Below are positions 13,901 to 28,900 of a stretch of 64,000 nucleotides of DNA, piece after piece. The stretch covers positions 174,166,310 through 174,230,309 of the forward strand of contig CP136064.1 of the NCBI GenBank assembly GCA_032622095.1, read 5' to 3'. The position numbers and the translations under genes were made by a program. Numbering within the stretch: position 1 is the stretch's first letter; each line of letters opens with the position of its first letter. Below the pieces are notes generated by a model. It saw only the letters and a list, made by a program, of their open reading frames with translations, searched no databases and was not told where the DNA came from. This DNA comes from Siphonodentalium dalli (lineage: Eukaryota > Mollusca > Scaphopoda > Gadilida > Siphonodentaliidae).

Positions 13901-16900
13901 CTCATATTTTGTATGTTAGTTTATTACCTCACAATAAAGGTCAAATTCGAATTGGGGTTTGGTACCTGATAGCCAATTGTCATTGACAGTAATTGTAAGA
14001 TGACAGCTAATTACTTTGAAAATGGGAGTATTAAGCCACTTCTGGTGGTGCTCTTGTTATTAATGTGAAGGGTTACAATAATAATGAAGGAATGTATTTT
14101 TAATAAAAAATAAATAATCAATTATAGTGATATCACTATTATTCGGCAGGTGGAAGAGCCTGCTGAATTACCAACATGCGTGCACCCTCATATACACAAT
14201 ATACACATGTAGATCTTAGTACATTTATAGTTTTACATATACCAGTAACCCACTGTCATGAAGAGAACTGGATATGCCATTAGATATAGTAGATTGCTTT
14301 GCATAATAAATGCTTCCCAAAAAAGTTAGCTTAATGTTCCCACCAATGTTTCCTAATAACAGGAAACAATTATATTGGAAATTGATATACAAAAGATACT
14401 AGTACTGCAGTACAAGTCTATCACTGTAATGCAGATCGAGTCATGTTGGCAAGTGTTGATTATGAACTGATATTAACCTTGAATTGTAGTACCAGTGAAA
14501 GCATATTTTGATATCTCCCTACAAGTACATGTTAACAGTCCTACTACAGGCCTGCTGGTTTCAAAATGTGTAACCTATCTTTCCTTAGCCTGGTTTGTGC
14601 TTAGGTAACCCATACCATAAATGTACATCAGCAGGAGAGTTATACAAACTGGTATTATTAACTACAGATGGGTAACTCATTGAACTACCGTAATAGATTT
14701 GAATGTCTCATTTTGGGACTTGATTGAGCAAAAATTAAGGTGATAATTAGTTATCGCGAGACCAGCATTTATAAAACTTTGGCACGACCTGTTTTTTGTT
14801 CGCGGTATTTTCATTTCAGATAAACTGCAAGTGAATTGAACGGTCATTCGTCTCAAATTTGCAGGCCTGTCAGGGGGGGGGGGGGGGAAATTACGGATAC
14901 AAGGTGGAAATTTTGTGTTTTTCAGTTTTGGGGACCCACCACCCCGGGAGCGTAAGTTTTTTCCACCCAGGTCTGGGACACCCACCCAGGACCGTAAGTT
15001 TTTTCCACCCAGGTCTGGGACACCCACCCCCAAAATTGATGAAAATCGTGTAAATTCTACTAAATAATGTGTTGTTGGCAGGGTAAGGGTCTCTCATTGT
15101 GTCTGCACCGGAACTGAGAGAACGCTGATCAAGTACACCCACAAAAAATAAACAAACAAAGCACATGGCTGAAAAATATGCCAACAAAACCAGTGACAAA
15201 ACCTTTAAAAACCCAAATATTTATGGTTATAAAGGTAAAATACCCACTTTAACAGGATAGTTGTGTCCCTTATTAGCAATATGTTAAAATATGTGCATGT
15301 GTAATTTAAACACACCATCAATTTGATTAAATAAACACAGTTCCAGTCCTCTCCATGTGGGAAATCACTGGTGAGCAATGAGGAGCTCCCCTTAAAATCA
15401 TTCTAGGTGAGTGGCGATTAGCTCTCCTACAAAATGTCGAGGCGAGTAGTATCCCAGCAGGAGATGCTGAAGGCATCTCCCGAAGGCCTGAGGGGGGAGA
15501 GTATGGGAGGGTTCAGGGGGTCTCCCCCGGAAAATTTAGAAAATTAAATGCTCTGAGATTGAATCTGGAGCCTTTTAATGCTCCAATCAGTGAACAACAC
15601 GTTATTATGTGACTTAAATCACTGTAGTCATGTATCGACATCGACCATGTACTTCGACCACGTGGTCACTGTATTTATCGTTTATTCAATATCTTGACTG
15701 ATCATTAATATAAACAAATGAGGCCAACGGTTTTTTCGGCTTTTTGACAGCTGGCCACATTGCTAATAGTATACAAGCAAGTAAGTTGGTATATTTGAAA
15801 TAAAGTTATCTGATATATTACGCACATTTGAAGCATGTGTATTCTGAGTTATCGACAGTATTTTATTGATCTTTAATGCACAGCTCCCATCATGAAAGGG
15901 TTAACCCATTCATGACTGGAGCTTCTTGAAATTTTGACAAAACCCTGTGCCAATGCATTCTTTTATATATGTGAGTCTTCTATAGGGAGCCTCGTATATA
16001 TACAAGAATGCATGGTCTAACAATATTTACTATGACTTTGTAAGCCAGTGCATTCTCTTATGTATGCAAGGCTCCTTATGGGAGATTCAGATACATGTAT
16101 ATACATTTGTACATGTAAGAGAATGCATGCACGGCACAGGATCTTTAATGCTGCACCAGCACAGCTCCCGTCATGAAAGGGTTAAATGAACAGATACTAT
16201 TTGCATTTTTATGTTTACCCATACCATGTATGGTAAACATAGTGTCGTTGTCCGGATTGACCACTCGTCGTTCGTCCGTCCGTCTGTCCGTCCGTCTGTC
16301 CGTCCGTAGACACTTTACGTGTAATGCGATAACTCAAACATTTTTTACCTGATCAAAACCAAATTTTGTATATGGGGTTTTCAGCCCAAAATACAGATCG
16401 AGTTCGAATATGGGTTTGATCCAACTTTTTTGTACAGAGTTATGGCCCTTTTTCGACTTAGAATTCACGCATTCTGCCATAACTCAAACATTTTTTATCT
16501 GATCGGAACCAAATTTGGTATGTGAGTTTCTCGGCCCAAAATACAGATCGAGTTCGAATATGGGTTTGATCCGACTTTTTTTTACGGAGTTATGGCCCTT
16601 TTTCGACTTAGAATTCATGAATTCTGCCATAACTCAAACATTTTTTATCTGATCGGAACCAAATTTGGTATGTGAGTTTCTCAGCCCTAAATACAGATCG
16701 TGTTCGAATATGGGTTTTATCCAAGTTTTTTTTACGGAGTTATGGCCCTTTTTCGACTTAGAATTCACGCATTCTGCCATAACTCAAACATTTTTTACCT
16801 GATCGGAACCAAATTTTGTATATGGGGTTTTCAGCCCAAAATACAGATCGAGTTCGAATATGGGTTTGATCCAATTTTTTGTACAGAGTTATGGCCCTTT

Positions 16901-19900
16901 TTCGACTTAGAATTCACGCATTCTGCCATAACTCAAACATTTTTTATCTGATCGGAACCAAATTTGGTATGTGAGTTTCTCGGCCCAAAATACAGATCGA
17001 GTTCGAATTTGGGTTTGATCCGAGATTTTGTTACAGAGTTATGGCCCTTTTTTTACTTAGAATTCACGCATTCTGCCATAACTCGAATATTTTTTATCTG
17101 ATTGGAACCAAATTTGGTATGTGAGTTTCACAGCCCAAAATACAGATCGAGTTCGAATATGGGTTTGATCCGATTAATTTTAAAGGAGTTATGACCCTTT
17201 TTCGAAAAAAAATTGAAAAATTGAATCGATTTTTTTTAATTTATTTTTAACTTTTATAATAATAATAAAAAAAATGTCATTGACATTGTCATTTGTTTTC
17301 ATTTAGATATTGATGATTATGATAAAAAGATTTTCAATGTGTCCCTTTAATTTTTTTAAATAAGTTAAAAAAAATTGAAAAACTAACACCATTATAACTC
17401 TGCCAAGGGTACCCCGAATCACCACACCAAATTTGATTAAATCGGTCCAAAATCTTGTGTTATGTACTGGTAAATCTGTTTGGAGCAACATTAAATCCAA
17501 TTCACCAATTGCCTTTGGACTTATGCCAATGTGCAAATAATCTGATACATAAGGCTATGGCATCTAATTTAAAATAAAGATTCAACAATAAACATCACAT
17601 GCTATTAACAGTAGACATGGACATCTGTGCTGCTATATAATTGATATTAATGGGTCAGTGGTGAGGTTGCTTATCTGTATACTAGGACACATTATTATTG
17701 TAAACTTAAATTGGACTCTCTTAACCCAAGTATTCCATGTCCAGGTCACACCTACACATTTAACCCATGGGCTTGCTGGCTGTGGCGGTTTAGCATTACA
17801 GATTCTGTACCAGTGCATTCTCTTATATAAATGCCAGTGACCCATAAATTCCAATAATTTGTGTTATGTACATTTGTCTATAATAGTACATAACAGTATA
17901 CTCTATAATTGAACACCAAAACTCTCATTTATCCGATCATATTAAATTTTTATCGCCAAGGGATGGGTTAACATCTGCCGATCGTGATCGGCCTCTCGTT
18001 ATTTACAGGTCATCACTCGAGGATGCAGAAAATGATATTGATACTCTAGAAACAAGACTTGAGAAGGTAAATAGGAATATACAGTAATGCCCTAAGTAAT
18101 CGACTCCTTAACCACAGCAGAATTATGGGTAACTTTTCAGGATTTCAGGATTTAGTCGGAAATATGGCTTGTTGCCATTCATTGGAAAGCTCTCAAGGAG
18201 GAAATATGGCTTGTTGCCATTCATCGGAAAGCTCTCAAGGAGAGCTTTCTGATGAATGGCAACAAGCCATATTTCCGACTAAATCCTGAAAAGTTACCCA
18301 TAATTCTGCTGTGGTCAAGGAGTCGATTACATAGGGCATTACTGTATACATGTATCATAAATCTATTTACTTCAGACTCAGTCATGTGGAGTTTGTTAGT
18401 CTAGATTGTCTTTGTAAATTAACTCTTCTACATGTATGACTGGAGCTTCATGAAAATTTGCAAAAACCCTTTGCCAATGCATTCTCTTATATATGCGAGT
18501 CTCCCGTTGGGAGCCTCTGATATATACACGTAAGAGAATACATTAGGCTAACAATATTTACCTTGACCTTGTACATGTAAGCCAGTGCATTCTCTATATA
18601 TGCGAGGCTCCCTATGGGTTCCTATGTGAAACTCGCATTTATATAAGAGAATGCACTGGGATCTTTATTGCTGCAACAGCGCAGCTCCCGTTATGAAAGA
18701 GTTGATAGAAATATATCCCCCAAATCTTTCATTGTAGCCCAGTGTTAATTTGAAATCTAAATATTTGGATTAATTTTCAGTACAAGCTGCTGTAAGGCAT
18801 TTCTAAGCTTACCCAATGAAGAATTTTGGTCAGCTTTTAGCTGCTGTACATGTACCGGTAGTGATGTAGAGACTTTGGGCATAACAATAATAATTAATTA
18901 TTGGCTAAAGTCAGTGGTATTTATTTCATTCTTTTTATACCAGTAGATATACTGAGAACTGTGTTTTAATCACACTGATTATTTCGTCTTATTTTCAGAT
19001 TGTGAAGTTGTGTACCTGTATGATTGATACTGGGAAATCTTTTAATAATGCAAGCAGGTGAGTTAATTTTAATCTCTCGTGTCCTTTAAAGGAAGATTGT
19101 ACCTAAATCCAGTCATTTATGGGACCATTTTCTACTGTACTCAACAGAATATATTGAATAAAAGATTAAATATGAGTCAAAAATGAGAACCACATATATA
19201 ACAACCTGATGATTATAACGAAAAGTTATTTACTTATTTTCATTATAACTACCATGTTATTTTAGATTGTACATTACTCATTAGTGTATTTTGTACTTAC
19301 CCCTGACTGAAATTCATCATATGTCGCATATTTTCTTTTGCATAGAGCAGGAGATGGCTTATACAATTGCTGGATTTAGGTACATGTACAGCCCCCCATT
19401 AAAATTTAATTCTTATGCACTTTGGAAAACCTTTTGTCAATTATTATTAATAATTATATCAATATACTAGTAAGAGTACACAGTGTGTAATTTACACGTA
19501 TATGTTGGAGTTTGACATAAATCACCTATCATTATTAAAGCAATGTTTTCAGTTAAATCTGTTTTTAATGTAATTTGGGTTTGAGAGTTATCAAATTGAT
19601 TTCTTCGGCTTTAACCTTAAAACATTGTTTGTTTTTGGATATAAATTGTTTGTTTGTACTTCATACATTATATATTCTAATAATAGAACCTACACCTACA
19701 TTCTGAATGTTAATTTGTTCTTTCATATAGTGGCTTCATAAATGGCGTCAGAGATCTGGCTACATATTTCAAACAAGATGATCTAGTCAGTGTAAGTATC
19801 ATTATAAAATATCATATTTTTTTGCATCTGTGATGTCATGTGATCCAGTCTGGCTTTGAGCAGATGATATAATGGCATGGCTTTAGAGTTGTGGATTAAA

Positions 19901-22900
19901 GTGGTGTGAAACACTGCTAGATTGCATTTAGAGAGGACTCTTGCTGAATATAGTTATTTCCATGGATGCTACTCTGAAACTAGTAATATATGTCAATCGT
20001 AGGTTGTACAAATTACAAGTATACAGATTACAACATCTTTTGATAATAGAATTGTTTTCTTGTGTCTTATTTAATTTGGTCGGAAGTACATATATTCTGT
20101 ACACTATTTCAATTTCTACACAAAATGACAATTACAGTTGCATAATATTTATTGGAACATAGAAGGGTGATGTTGGGGGGGGGGGGGAGGGGTGTAAATT
20201 CAAATTCATTATTACTTCCCCCTGATAACAGTCCACTTTTACCTAATAACCAAACAGGGAGAAGTGACTTCTCCCAATTTGAAACCTCTAGGAGGCTGGT
20301 TCCTCACCAACTATAATGTAACAAACAATTACAGTTTACGGTCAGGTATACATCTCATAGGGCCCTGCGAATGAGGCATTTTCATTTCGAATCGAATCTC
20401 AAATCGAATCAGCCAAATGATATCGAATCACATCAAATCCCGAATCGTATCATTACATCAGTCGTATCAATAGTGAAGATGTAGATATCACTTTACTGAG
20501 TATCAATTTACTAACTTTGTTATGTGATCGTCAGTATATATTGTATATATTATCCATAAATGGATCAAATTTGCATTTAACCAATTAAGTACACAATCTT
20601 TGTGGCTATCTCTGCTATATAATATCGAAATGTTATCATAAGCAACAATGAAGTCAGTAAGCATTCACGTAGCTGAAGATCAACATGAAATTTTGATAGA
20701 TCAGTTTCATTGGTCTTGCAATGCTTCAGTGGTCTATATAGTATAGCTCAGTCTACAACATTGTTTGTAATGTGTGGTCTTTCGATGGTATCATAAACTA
20801 TCTTCGCGAAAAAGCAATATTGTCCATTGCCATAATGAGAATACAACTGGTGCCAGTGATTCCATACAATTCGAATCTGGACAGCCGATTTCGAATCGAA
20901 TCGAATCAGACGAAAGATTCCGAATCGCATCGAATTGAATCGATTCGCAGGGCCTTAATATCTCATGCTATCAAAGCTTTAACATCCATGTGAAATACAA
21001 ATACGTTGTCCAATTATGATCGGCATAAAGCTTATATAAAAATTTAATATCATTGAAATTTTGGCTCCGGTATGATATGCTCCTGGCACCTTAATGATTT
21101 GATCAAATATGCATCCTATTTCTACATACATGTGTTATACTGATAAAAAATACATGAGGCCACAATGATTCCATTTGAATCAGTTCTTCTAAGGATAAAT
21201 AGTAAAGATAGGTGAATATATGTGGTCTTCATGATAAAGCAATTTCTTTCAAATGATTATGGTATTTCCAAGTCATTAACTGTAATTAAGTTTTGCAAAT
21301 TCTCTCTAATTAAAAATTTGAGTTTAAATATGTTATGTGGCCATACATTCTTCTAGTATTTTTTATATATACATTTTATTCACTTGCTTAGGTTGCACTT
21401 ACTTGATTGATTTTTGCATTCTTACAGAGATCTCAGTCTTTTTGATAGAATTTCAAAAGACTTTATGTCACTTTGCATTTGCTTCAAACTGAATATCATT
21501 TCTGAAGGTACTTGGTATAGACAATGTGTATTCTTGATATAAGATAATTGCCCTTTGCTTAAAATTAAGGAAGTGTCAAAAATAGTGCGTTAAATTACTT
21601 TTCATGCTGTTTTGTGTTTCTTTCCAAAAAAACAATGCTCTTATTACACTGCCATGAACCTACATCATAATTTTCTTGAAAATGGCAGCAAGATATAAGG
21701 CCTGGCAATTTCAACAATTGTTTGTTCTAACGATATTTTCCAAAGGTATCAGCAAGCTATTAGACTGATGAGCTATCCAATCATTAATCAACTCATCTCG
21801 GATGCTGAAAAAAAATGATATTAAATATTTATTTATAAGGAGATTTTGGCATTCAAATTTCAGAACCTAGAAAAATGGTGACAGAAGTCACTTGAACACT
21901 TACAGTAATGCCCTAAGTAATCGACTCCTTAACCACAGCAGAATTATGGGTAACTTTTCAGGATTTAGTCGGAAATATGGATTGTCATTCATCGGAAAGC
22001 TCTCAGTGAGTTAAGGAGTCTGTATATCTGCTCAACAGTCATATTTATATGGGAGACGGGATTCATAGTGAGCTGGCACACATTGATTCAGAGCTCATTT
22101 GCTCTCTTTTTTGGTTGAGTTTTATTTATATAAGTGAAGAAAACAATAAAAACTCACATCATGCCACCATTTTCAAGCAAATTATGACATGAGTTGCCAT
22201 CTATGTAATATATCAGCTCATGAAATTAGGAAAAATATTTCATGGCAAATTTAATACTGTGGCATTATATTTTCCACATGTTGCCATGGCATATCTTACG
22301 GCATTGCTTATTGCTGTGGCTAATTTCGAGGACTGAATATATGCACTGCATAATGAAGCTTTGAAAATGAAACTAATGTTTTGAGAATATATCTAGATTA
22401 ATGTAAGATTAATTTTGTTACCTTTGCATGATGGAAGCTGCGGTGGTGCCAGTCCATTCTCTTATATGTGCGAGTATCCCATAGGGAGCCTTGCATATAT
22501 AAGAGAATGCACTGGCTTACAAGGTCAAGGTAAATATTGTTATGCTAATGCATTCTCTTATATATGTGAGGCGCCCTATGGGTAACTTGCATATATAAGA
22601 GAATGCAGTGGCACAGGGTTTTCGCAAATATTCAGGAAGCTCCAGTCATGGAAGGGTTAAATAATTACCATGACTTGAGTGTTGAAATAATCAAGATGAG
22701 TGACATCTACCCTGACACATTGTAGCCAGCATTATATGACAATTTTCGTGTACATCTTACAGGATGATAATGTCAGTGTAAGTATCTGAGAGGTGATAAC
22801 ACATTGGGTGTATTCAAATTTGTGTTCTGTGTTTGCGATGAGTAGACCACCAAGACGTGACCAAGGTGTCAGGACTTGAACAGTGAGAACAGGCCAGGAT

Positions 22901-25900
22901 TCTCATTCACCAAATTAAACATGTTCTTGGTCTGTTCCTGGCCTGTTCTCTGTTGTTCTAATTGCCAAGAACATGTTCGCATGTTGAACAATCAAGAATA
23001 CGGATTCGAATACACCCATTCATGTTGACTGACAGTTCACTTACAATCTCGTATGAGGCCTTCTGCTAGACTACTGTCATTCAGTTTTCTATCCTGCATG
23101 TGAGATTTTTTTCTTTCCAAGCATGAACATCTTTGTACTTACCCATACCGTACCAAACATTTGGTCTTCTCCACCATAGTTCTTTTTATACCGCAAACTT
23201 GTTTGGCGGGGGATATAGAAATTGGTTCCATCCATACGTCATGCCATGTGTCCCTAACAACTTAGTTCTCATTCTCAGTCATCATAGGTCATGGTCTTTA
23301 GTACACATGTACAGTAATGCCCTAAATAATCGACTCCTTAACCTTAGCATAATTATGGGTAACTTTTCAGGATTAGTTGAAAATACAGCAACAAGCCATA
23401 TTTCCTACTAAATCCTGAAAAGTTACCCATAATTAAGGAGCTAATTATTTAGGGCACTTCTGTACTTATGAACCACCATGGGGGAAGGGATATCCAAATG
23501 ATCGGGTTTCGTCTAATATGCATTTGTTGTAGAGACCACTTAGAATGAAAATGCATTTGTACCAAGTCTGAGTTTAGTATGTCTGACATTTGCAGAATGA
23601 GGTCCCCAAAGGGTGAATTTAGTGACGCTATCCCACACAATGGGCTAGCATCACCATATCCACCCTCTGGGGACCTCATTCTGCTTAGGCCTCATCTTCT
23701 GGGAAGTATCTATAGTCTCAAATTAACATTGTATTAGTTACTTACCCCCTTATGTTGAGTTTCTATATCCCCTAATTTGCAGAAGATAAAATGCATAATT
23801 GAGGTGACTAATGGGTGAACATCACTAACTTCAAATGGGAAATATCAATCTGATCCTATGTCTCCCATGTAGCATTTGAGGCCTGAGAAGAATGGGGTCC
23901 CCAGAGGGTGAATATGGTGATACTAGCCCACTCTGTGATATAGTGTCACTAAATTCACATCTGGGGACCTCATTCTGCAAATGTCAGACACACTAAATTC
24001 AGGCTCGGTCTATACCAACTTTGGATCTCTGGATTCCACTCTGGTTAGCCTTATATCATTTCCATTGTGTGTGTCATAAAAGTATTTGGATACAGAATTT
24101 GTCAGCTTGAGATGTTGCTCTTTTATTTAAAAGAGGCTATAAAGGGTGAATTATTTTTTTCAAACCCTAAGTTTAACCCTTTCAGTGCCAAGTCTGATTT
24201 TTGTATCAACCCATATTTCCTTGATTATTTTTCAAATTTATTGATTATAATAATGTGATACATTGATGGAAAGAGCTCTTATCACATTATTATAATCAAT
24301 ACATTTGAAAAATGATCAAGGAAATATGGGTTGATACAAAAATCGGACGTGGCACTGAAAGGGTTAATACTACATTATGTCCATATTGAATTAAATTCAC
24401 ATTGTAGTCAACTTTATATCCCAGTTAGGGCTTGTTGAGATTATAAGGAATTGTCAGCCCAAACATAGATCTGGTCTGATCATTGTTTAGATTATTTTTT
24501 CGGGAATGACATGTTTTTTACTTTTGGGGGCATGAGCTTTCTTGGAAATCATTCATATTGTGTTTTTCTAATTAGAATGTTGCATGCTTATTTTCTTATT
24601 AGGACTTAGATGCCTAACAATTTTGGCCATATATATTAATTCCTGTAGAATTTCCAATACAGTAATATAAATCATCTCGCAGAATTAGTGATTTCGAAGA
24701 AAACAGTTTATTTAGAAGAATGTTATTGCAATGATAAACACCTCAAAATAAGTAAGTTTCCCTGGACATTTTACACTGTATCTCAAGAATCCTGAAGCCT
24801 ATTGTCAGGAAATTATCAAATTGTCAAACAATTTCTTAAATTTATTAGTCCTGAAATATGAAAACAAGACATACCTTGAATATGACATAGAAACACACAC
24901 AGGTTATGCAACTGCTGATTTACATAACTTTTTCAGGTTAAGCCAATATAAATAATATGCTTGATTTTCATTCCCTCTCATGTCTTGAGTCCTTGACCTT
25001 CAAAGTACATTGTAATGACCCATTATTCAGTCTTTCAATCAAATTGGGCAATTTAAATCGCCTTGTATTGTATAGAACTGAGCATGATCATGACCATTTA
25101 AAAATATTCATCGGAAGGGTCTATTATTCACCTGGCGAAGTGCTCATGGAAACATTGAAAATAATCAGTCGACAGACAGACCAAAAGCAGGTTTCTTACA
25201 CATTAGTTGTAATAATAAGGTCGTTTGTTGAACATATTATCTGAACATTTCCTAAGGAACCACTCATCAATGAGTATTTAGTATAGAAAGGGTTAAGAAT
25301 AAAATATAAAAAATAAACTTTGCCCACCAATCTCAATTTTGCCAAAAAAGGATGAGAATCAAGTACAGTACATTTGTAATTTACAGTAATGCCTTAAATA
25401 ATCAACTCCTTAACCACAGCAGAATTATGGGTAACTTTTCAGTGAGAGCTTTCAGATGAATGGCAACAAGCCATATTTCGACTAAATCCTGAAAAGTTAC
25501 CCATAATCATGCTGTGGTTAAGGAGTCAATTATTTATGGCATTACTGTATATATATTGGCTTTATGCAGAGTTTTATAGACCTGATTATAAAGTTTGCAA
25601 TGAAATATGAAAAATTTGCAAGATTATTTTTGAAATTATTGTAAGCAGCTATGTAAATATAAGAAATAAATATTGTGGGTGTATTTTATTGTAAAATATT
25701 GGGAGGGTGGTATTCTAGGCATTAGGTGACAGGTGTAATGTGTGTCACTCTAACCCTTAATTTTATATTGTAAATAAAACAAGCAAAATTTACAACAAAA
25801 TACAAAGAAGTTACATGACTATAAATTAGGCCAGATGAACAAAATAGTTCGTTTCTCAAGGAATTTCTTTTTAAAAATGATGAGGGAGGCAGTTATTTGT

Positions 25901-28900
25901 GTTTATTATGGATATCAATTAATTTTGAAGGAAGGCAGGTATTTCATCTTTGAAGATATTTAATGGAGTCCCTTGATCATCAAAGACACTATATATGTGC
26001 AATACTACTGAATCAGGACTGTAGCCCAATTGGAACTTAGTCCACTATCGTGGTAAATTTTGTTTGGGTCTGGTTTAAAATTGGTGATTAACAAGATAAT
26101 CCGTGTTATCAAGATAATTCTTGTGCACTTATTTTAGTATACCTTGGGATTCAACAATAAATTGTTGGTGTCTGCAGACTTCGACAGTGCAACTTTAAGG
26201 CAATTTCTCCAGCAATTTGTTTCAATTTTGCACAAAACATTGGCAGGCTCTGAAATTTGAAAATAGCCAACAAAATTTCTTTTTTCCTAGGCATTTGCTC
26301 CGGCTCAGCTGATAGCCAATGTTAATGAACAGGGCAGATGTCATAAATATGTAAAGGAACAGTTTTTTGTGTGGATGAAGCATTCTCCGAGAAACAAACT
26401 ATTTTGTTTATCTGGCTTTATATATAAATAATGCCCTAAATAATCGACTCTTAACCACAGCAGAATTATCGGTAATTTTTCAGGATTTAGTCGGAAATAT
26501 GGCTTATTGCCATTCATCGGAAAGCTCTCAGTGAGAGCTTTCCGATGAATGGCAACAAGCTATATTTCCGATTAAATCCTGAAAAATTACCCATAATTCT
26601 GCTGTGGTTAAGGAGTCAATTATTTAGGGCATTACTGTATTTATATTACATAGTGTTAGTGACTGACCCTTTAATTGTTTCTAAAAGCATGCTTTTCTAT
26701 ATATTGTCTATTAGATTTCCAGGTTCTCTGATATAATTCTCTCAGAGGTTATATCTGGCATTAGGGCCACACATTAAAATAATATTGGCATGTATTCCAA
26801 TACTGCTCATAACTACAGTATCTTTCACACACACCATTCAATCTTGAATACAACACAGAGGTACTATGATTATTTTTTCACTCTCTCAGAATGATATGTA
26901 ATTCATATAGTTAAGGTGGAAATTAGCTCCAGCCGGGGAAAACTTATATCTGCATGTAGAAGTATGCAAGGTATTCATAGAACACACATACCACATGTTG
27001 GAGGAACACCATGTTTGCATGGAGCACATGTGTGGTAACAGTGTGGGATAACCAGGGGGCACATGGCCAGGTGCAAATTAACTAGCCTGCATCTAGTTAC
27101 CTATAAAACTTACCTTGTCCACTGGACTGTGCATTTTTTAATATTCACCTGTACTGCAGTGTTAATAAGATGTTAATTTACAGCAGGCTCTTGTGCTCAT
27201 TAGGCTTAAAGGCGATTTTATGATAATTCCCCCACCAGCTTACTCTTTCATCTAAAATCACTGTTTTGATAATAACACTAGGAAATCTCACTTATTGCCC
27301 TCTGGCTCTTATATTGGATATTATCCCCCTCAAATACTTGAGTTATATTAGGTTACTGCCCTGGTTTGTGGTATGTACTTGATTGAAGTGGACATTAATT
27401 ATGTGATATTTTTCTTACATTAATTCATTATTCATATAAATCGATTTGCACTTGTTTTGCATGGTTGAGATTGTCTGCATGCCTCATGCATCAAGGCAGT
27501 GATGATATGGTACTTGGAGTATGCCAAGCATGTTCATTCTATTATTCTCTGTCAAGATAATGGGTAGATACAGTAATGCCCTAAATAATCGACTCCTTAA
27601 CCACAGCAGAATTATGGGAAATTTTTCAGGATTTAATCGGAAATATGGCTTGTTGCCATTCATCGGAAAGCTCTCAATGGTGAAGATGGAATTGTGCACC
27701 CATTGGACACCTTCAATTTTCAAATTATGCATTGTTTCTTCTTCCAATTTTGGGGATATAGAGAAACTAAGCTAAACAAGAAAAAGAAACTTTCTAAAGA
27801 TGTTTCTGAAGAACTAAAAAACTTGTGATAATAAACTTTGATAATAAAGATACTGTCCAGAGAAGATGAGTCCTAAGCAGAATGAGGTCCCCAGAATGTG
27901 AATTTAGTGATTCTAGCCTGCTGTGCAGGGTATCGTCACTAAATTTTTCCTCTGGGGACCTTGCCACTGAATATTTTATTAGATTCCTATGCATGCTGAT
28001 CTGATTTCAAATTCAGAGTTTTGTCAATAATTTGTCTGCTACTACACATCATGTTTGTTACATGGCAAATAATTGCTTATGATACTTGAAAATGTATGTG
28101 ATTGATACACATGTACCGGTAGACACCTTTGATTGTCCCTCAAAACAATTCAGAATCTGAGTTTGTCTAGCCATCTGTGTGTCCATCATTGTGCCTGGAT
28201 CATAACTTTGACAATATTAATCTCATGGGCTAGAAGTTAGAAGATGGTCATGTTCCGAAGTTTTTTGACAGAGTTATACCCATTTTTCGATTTTTGGCAG
28301 TGTTATTCCCTTTGTTTGACATTCAGAGTTTCACTTACCCAAATGGACAGTTTAATTTATTTTTCTTGAAATTGGAAAATTTGGAGTTACCGCTTGCAGA
28401 AAATTCAAGTCAAAAACTCCCCTCCCCAATCAAGTCCACATACTTTCGCCCATAGTATTTGCTGGCGCATACCTTCAAAAACACAGTTGTAACAAAGTAT
28501 TAAGCTTGAATTATTTATATTTGAACCATTATAACATTTGTTATAATTGCTGAGAAAGGCCACCATTAACCTGTCAAAAATATGCACCCTGCTCTGATCA
28601 GCAGTCTGAATTCTGGCTTTGAGTGTTATTTCTGACTATAACTAGTATACAATTGAGGACCGCTTTAGTAGAAATGAGAACATGCATTCCTCAAGATGGT
28701 ACAAGCTCCCAACTAGCTGTTGAATGTAAAATGAGATGGTCTCATAAATGGCTGGATTTGGTGTACAGTCCCCCTTTAAAATCACCACAATAATTTACAT
28801 GCATTATTTTGTCACTACCGGTATATACAAGAACTTGAAAACTGAAGAAAGAAAATCATATTATAAAGTGATTGATTTTTTGTGGAATCCCATTGTCCTT

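Noticed and set aside
14677..15033. 118-codon - strand frame with repeated GVPDLGGKNLRS-type peptide
   Set aside because: The peptide repetition simply reflects the 42-bp DNA duplication at 14952-15030.
24957..25244. 95-codon + strand frame
   Set aside because: Overlaps the family E MITE remnant at its 3' half, and the 5' half shows no recognisable domain.
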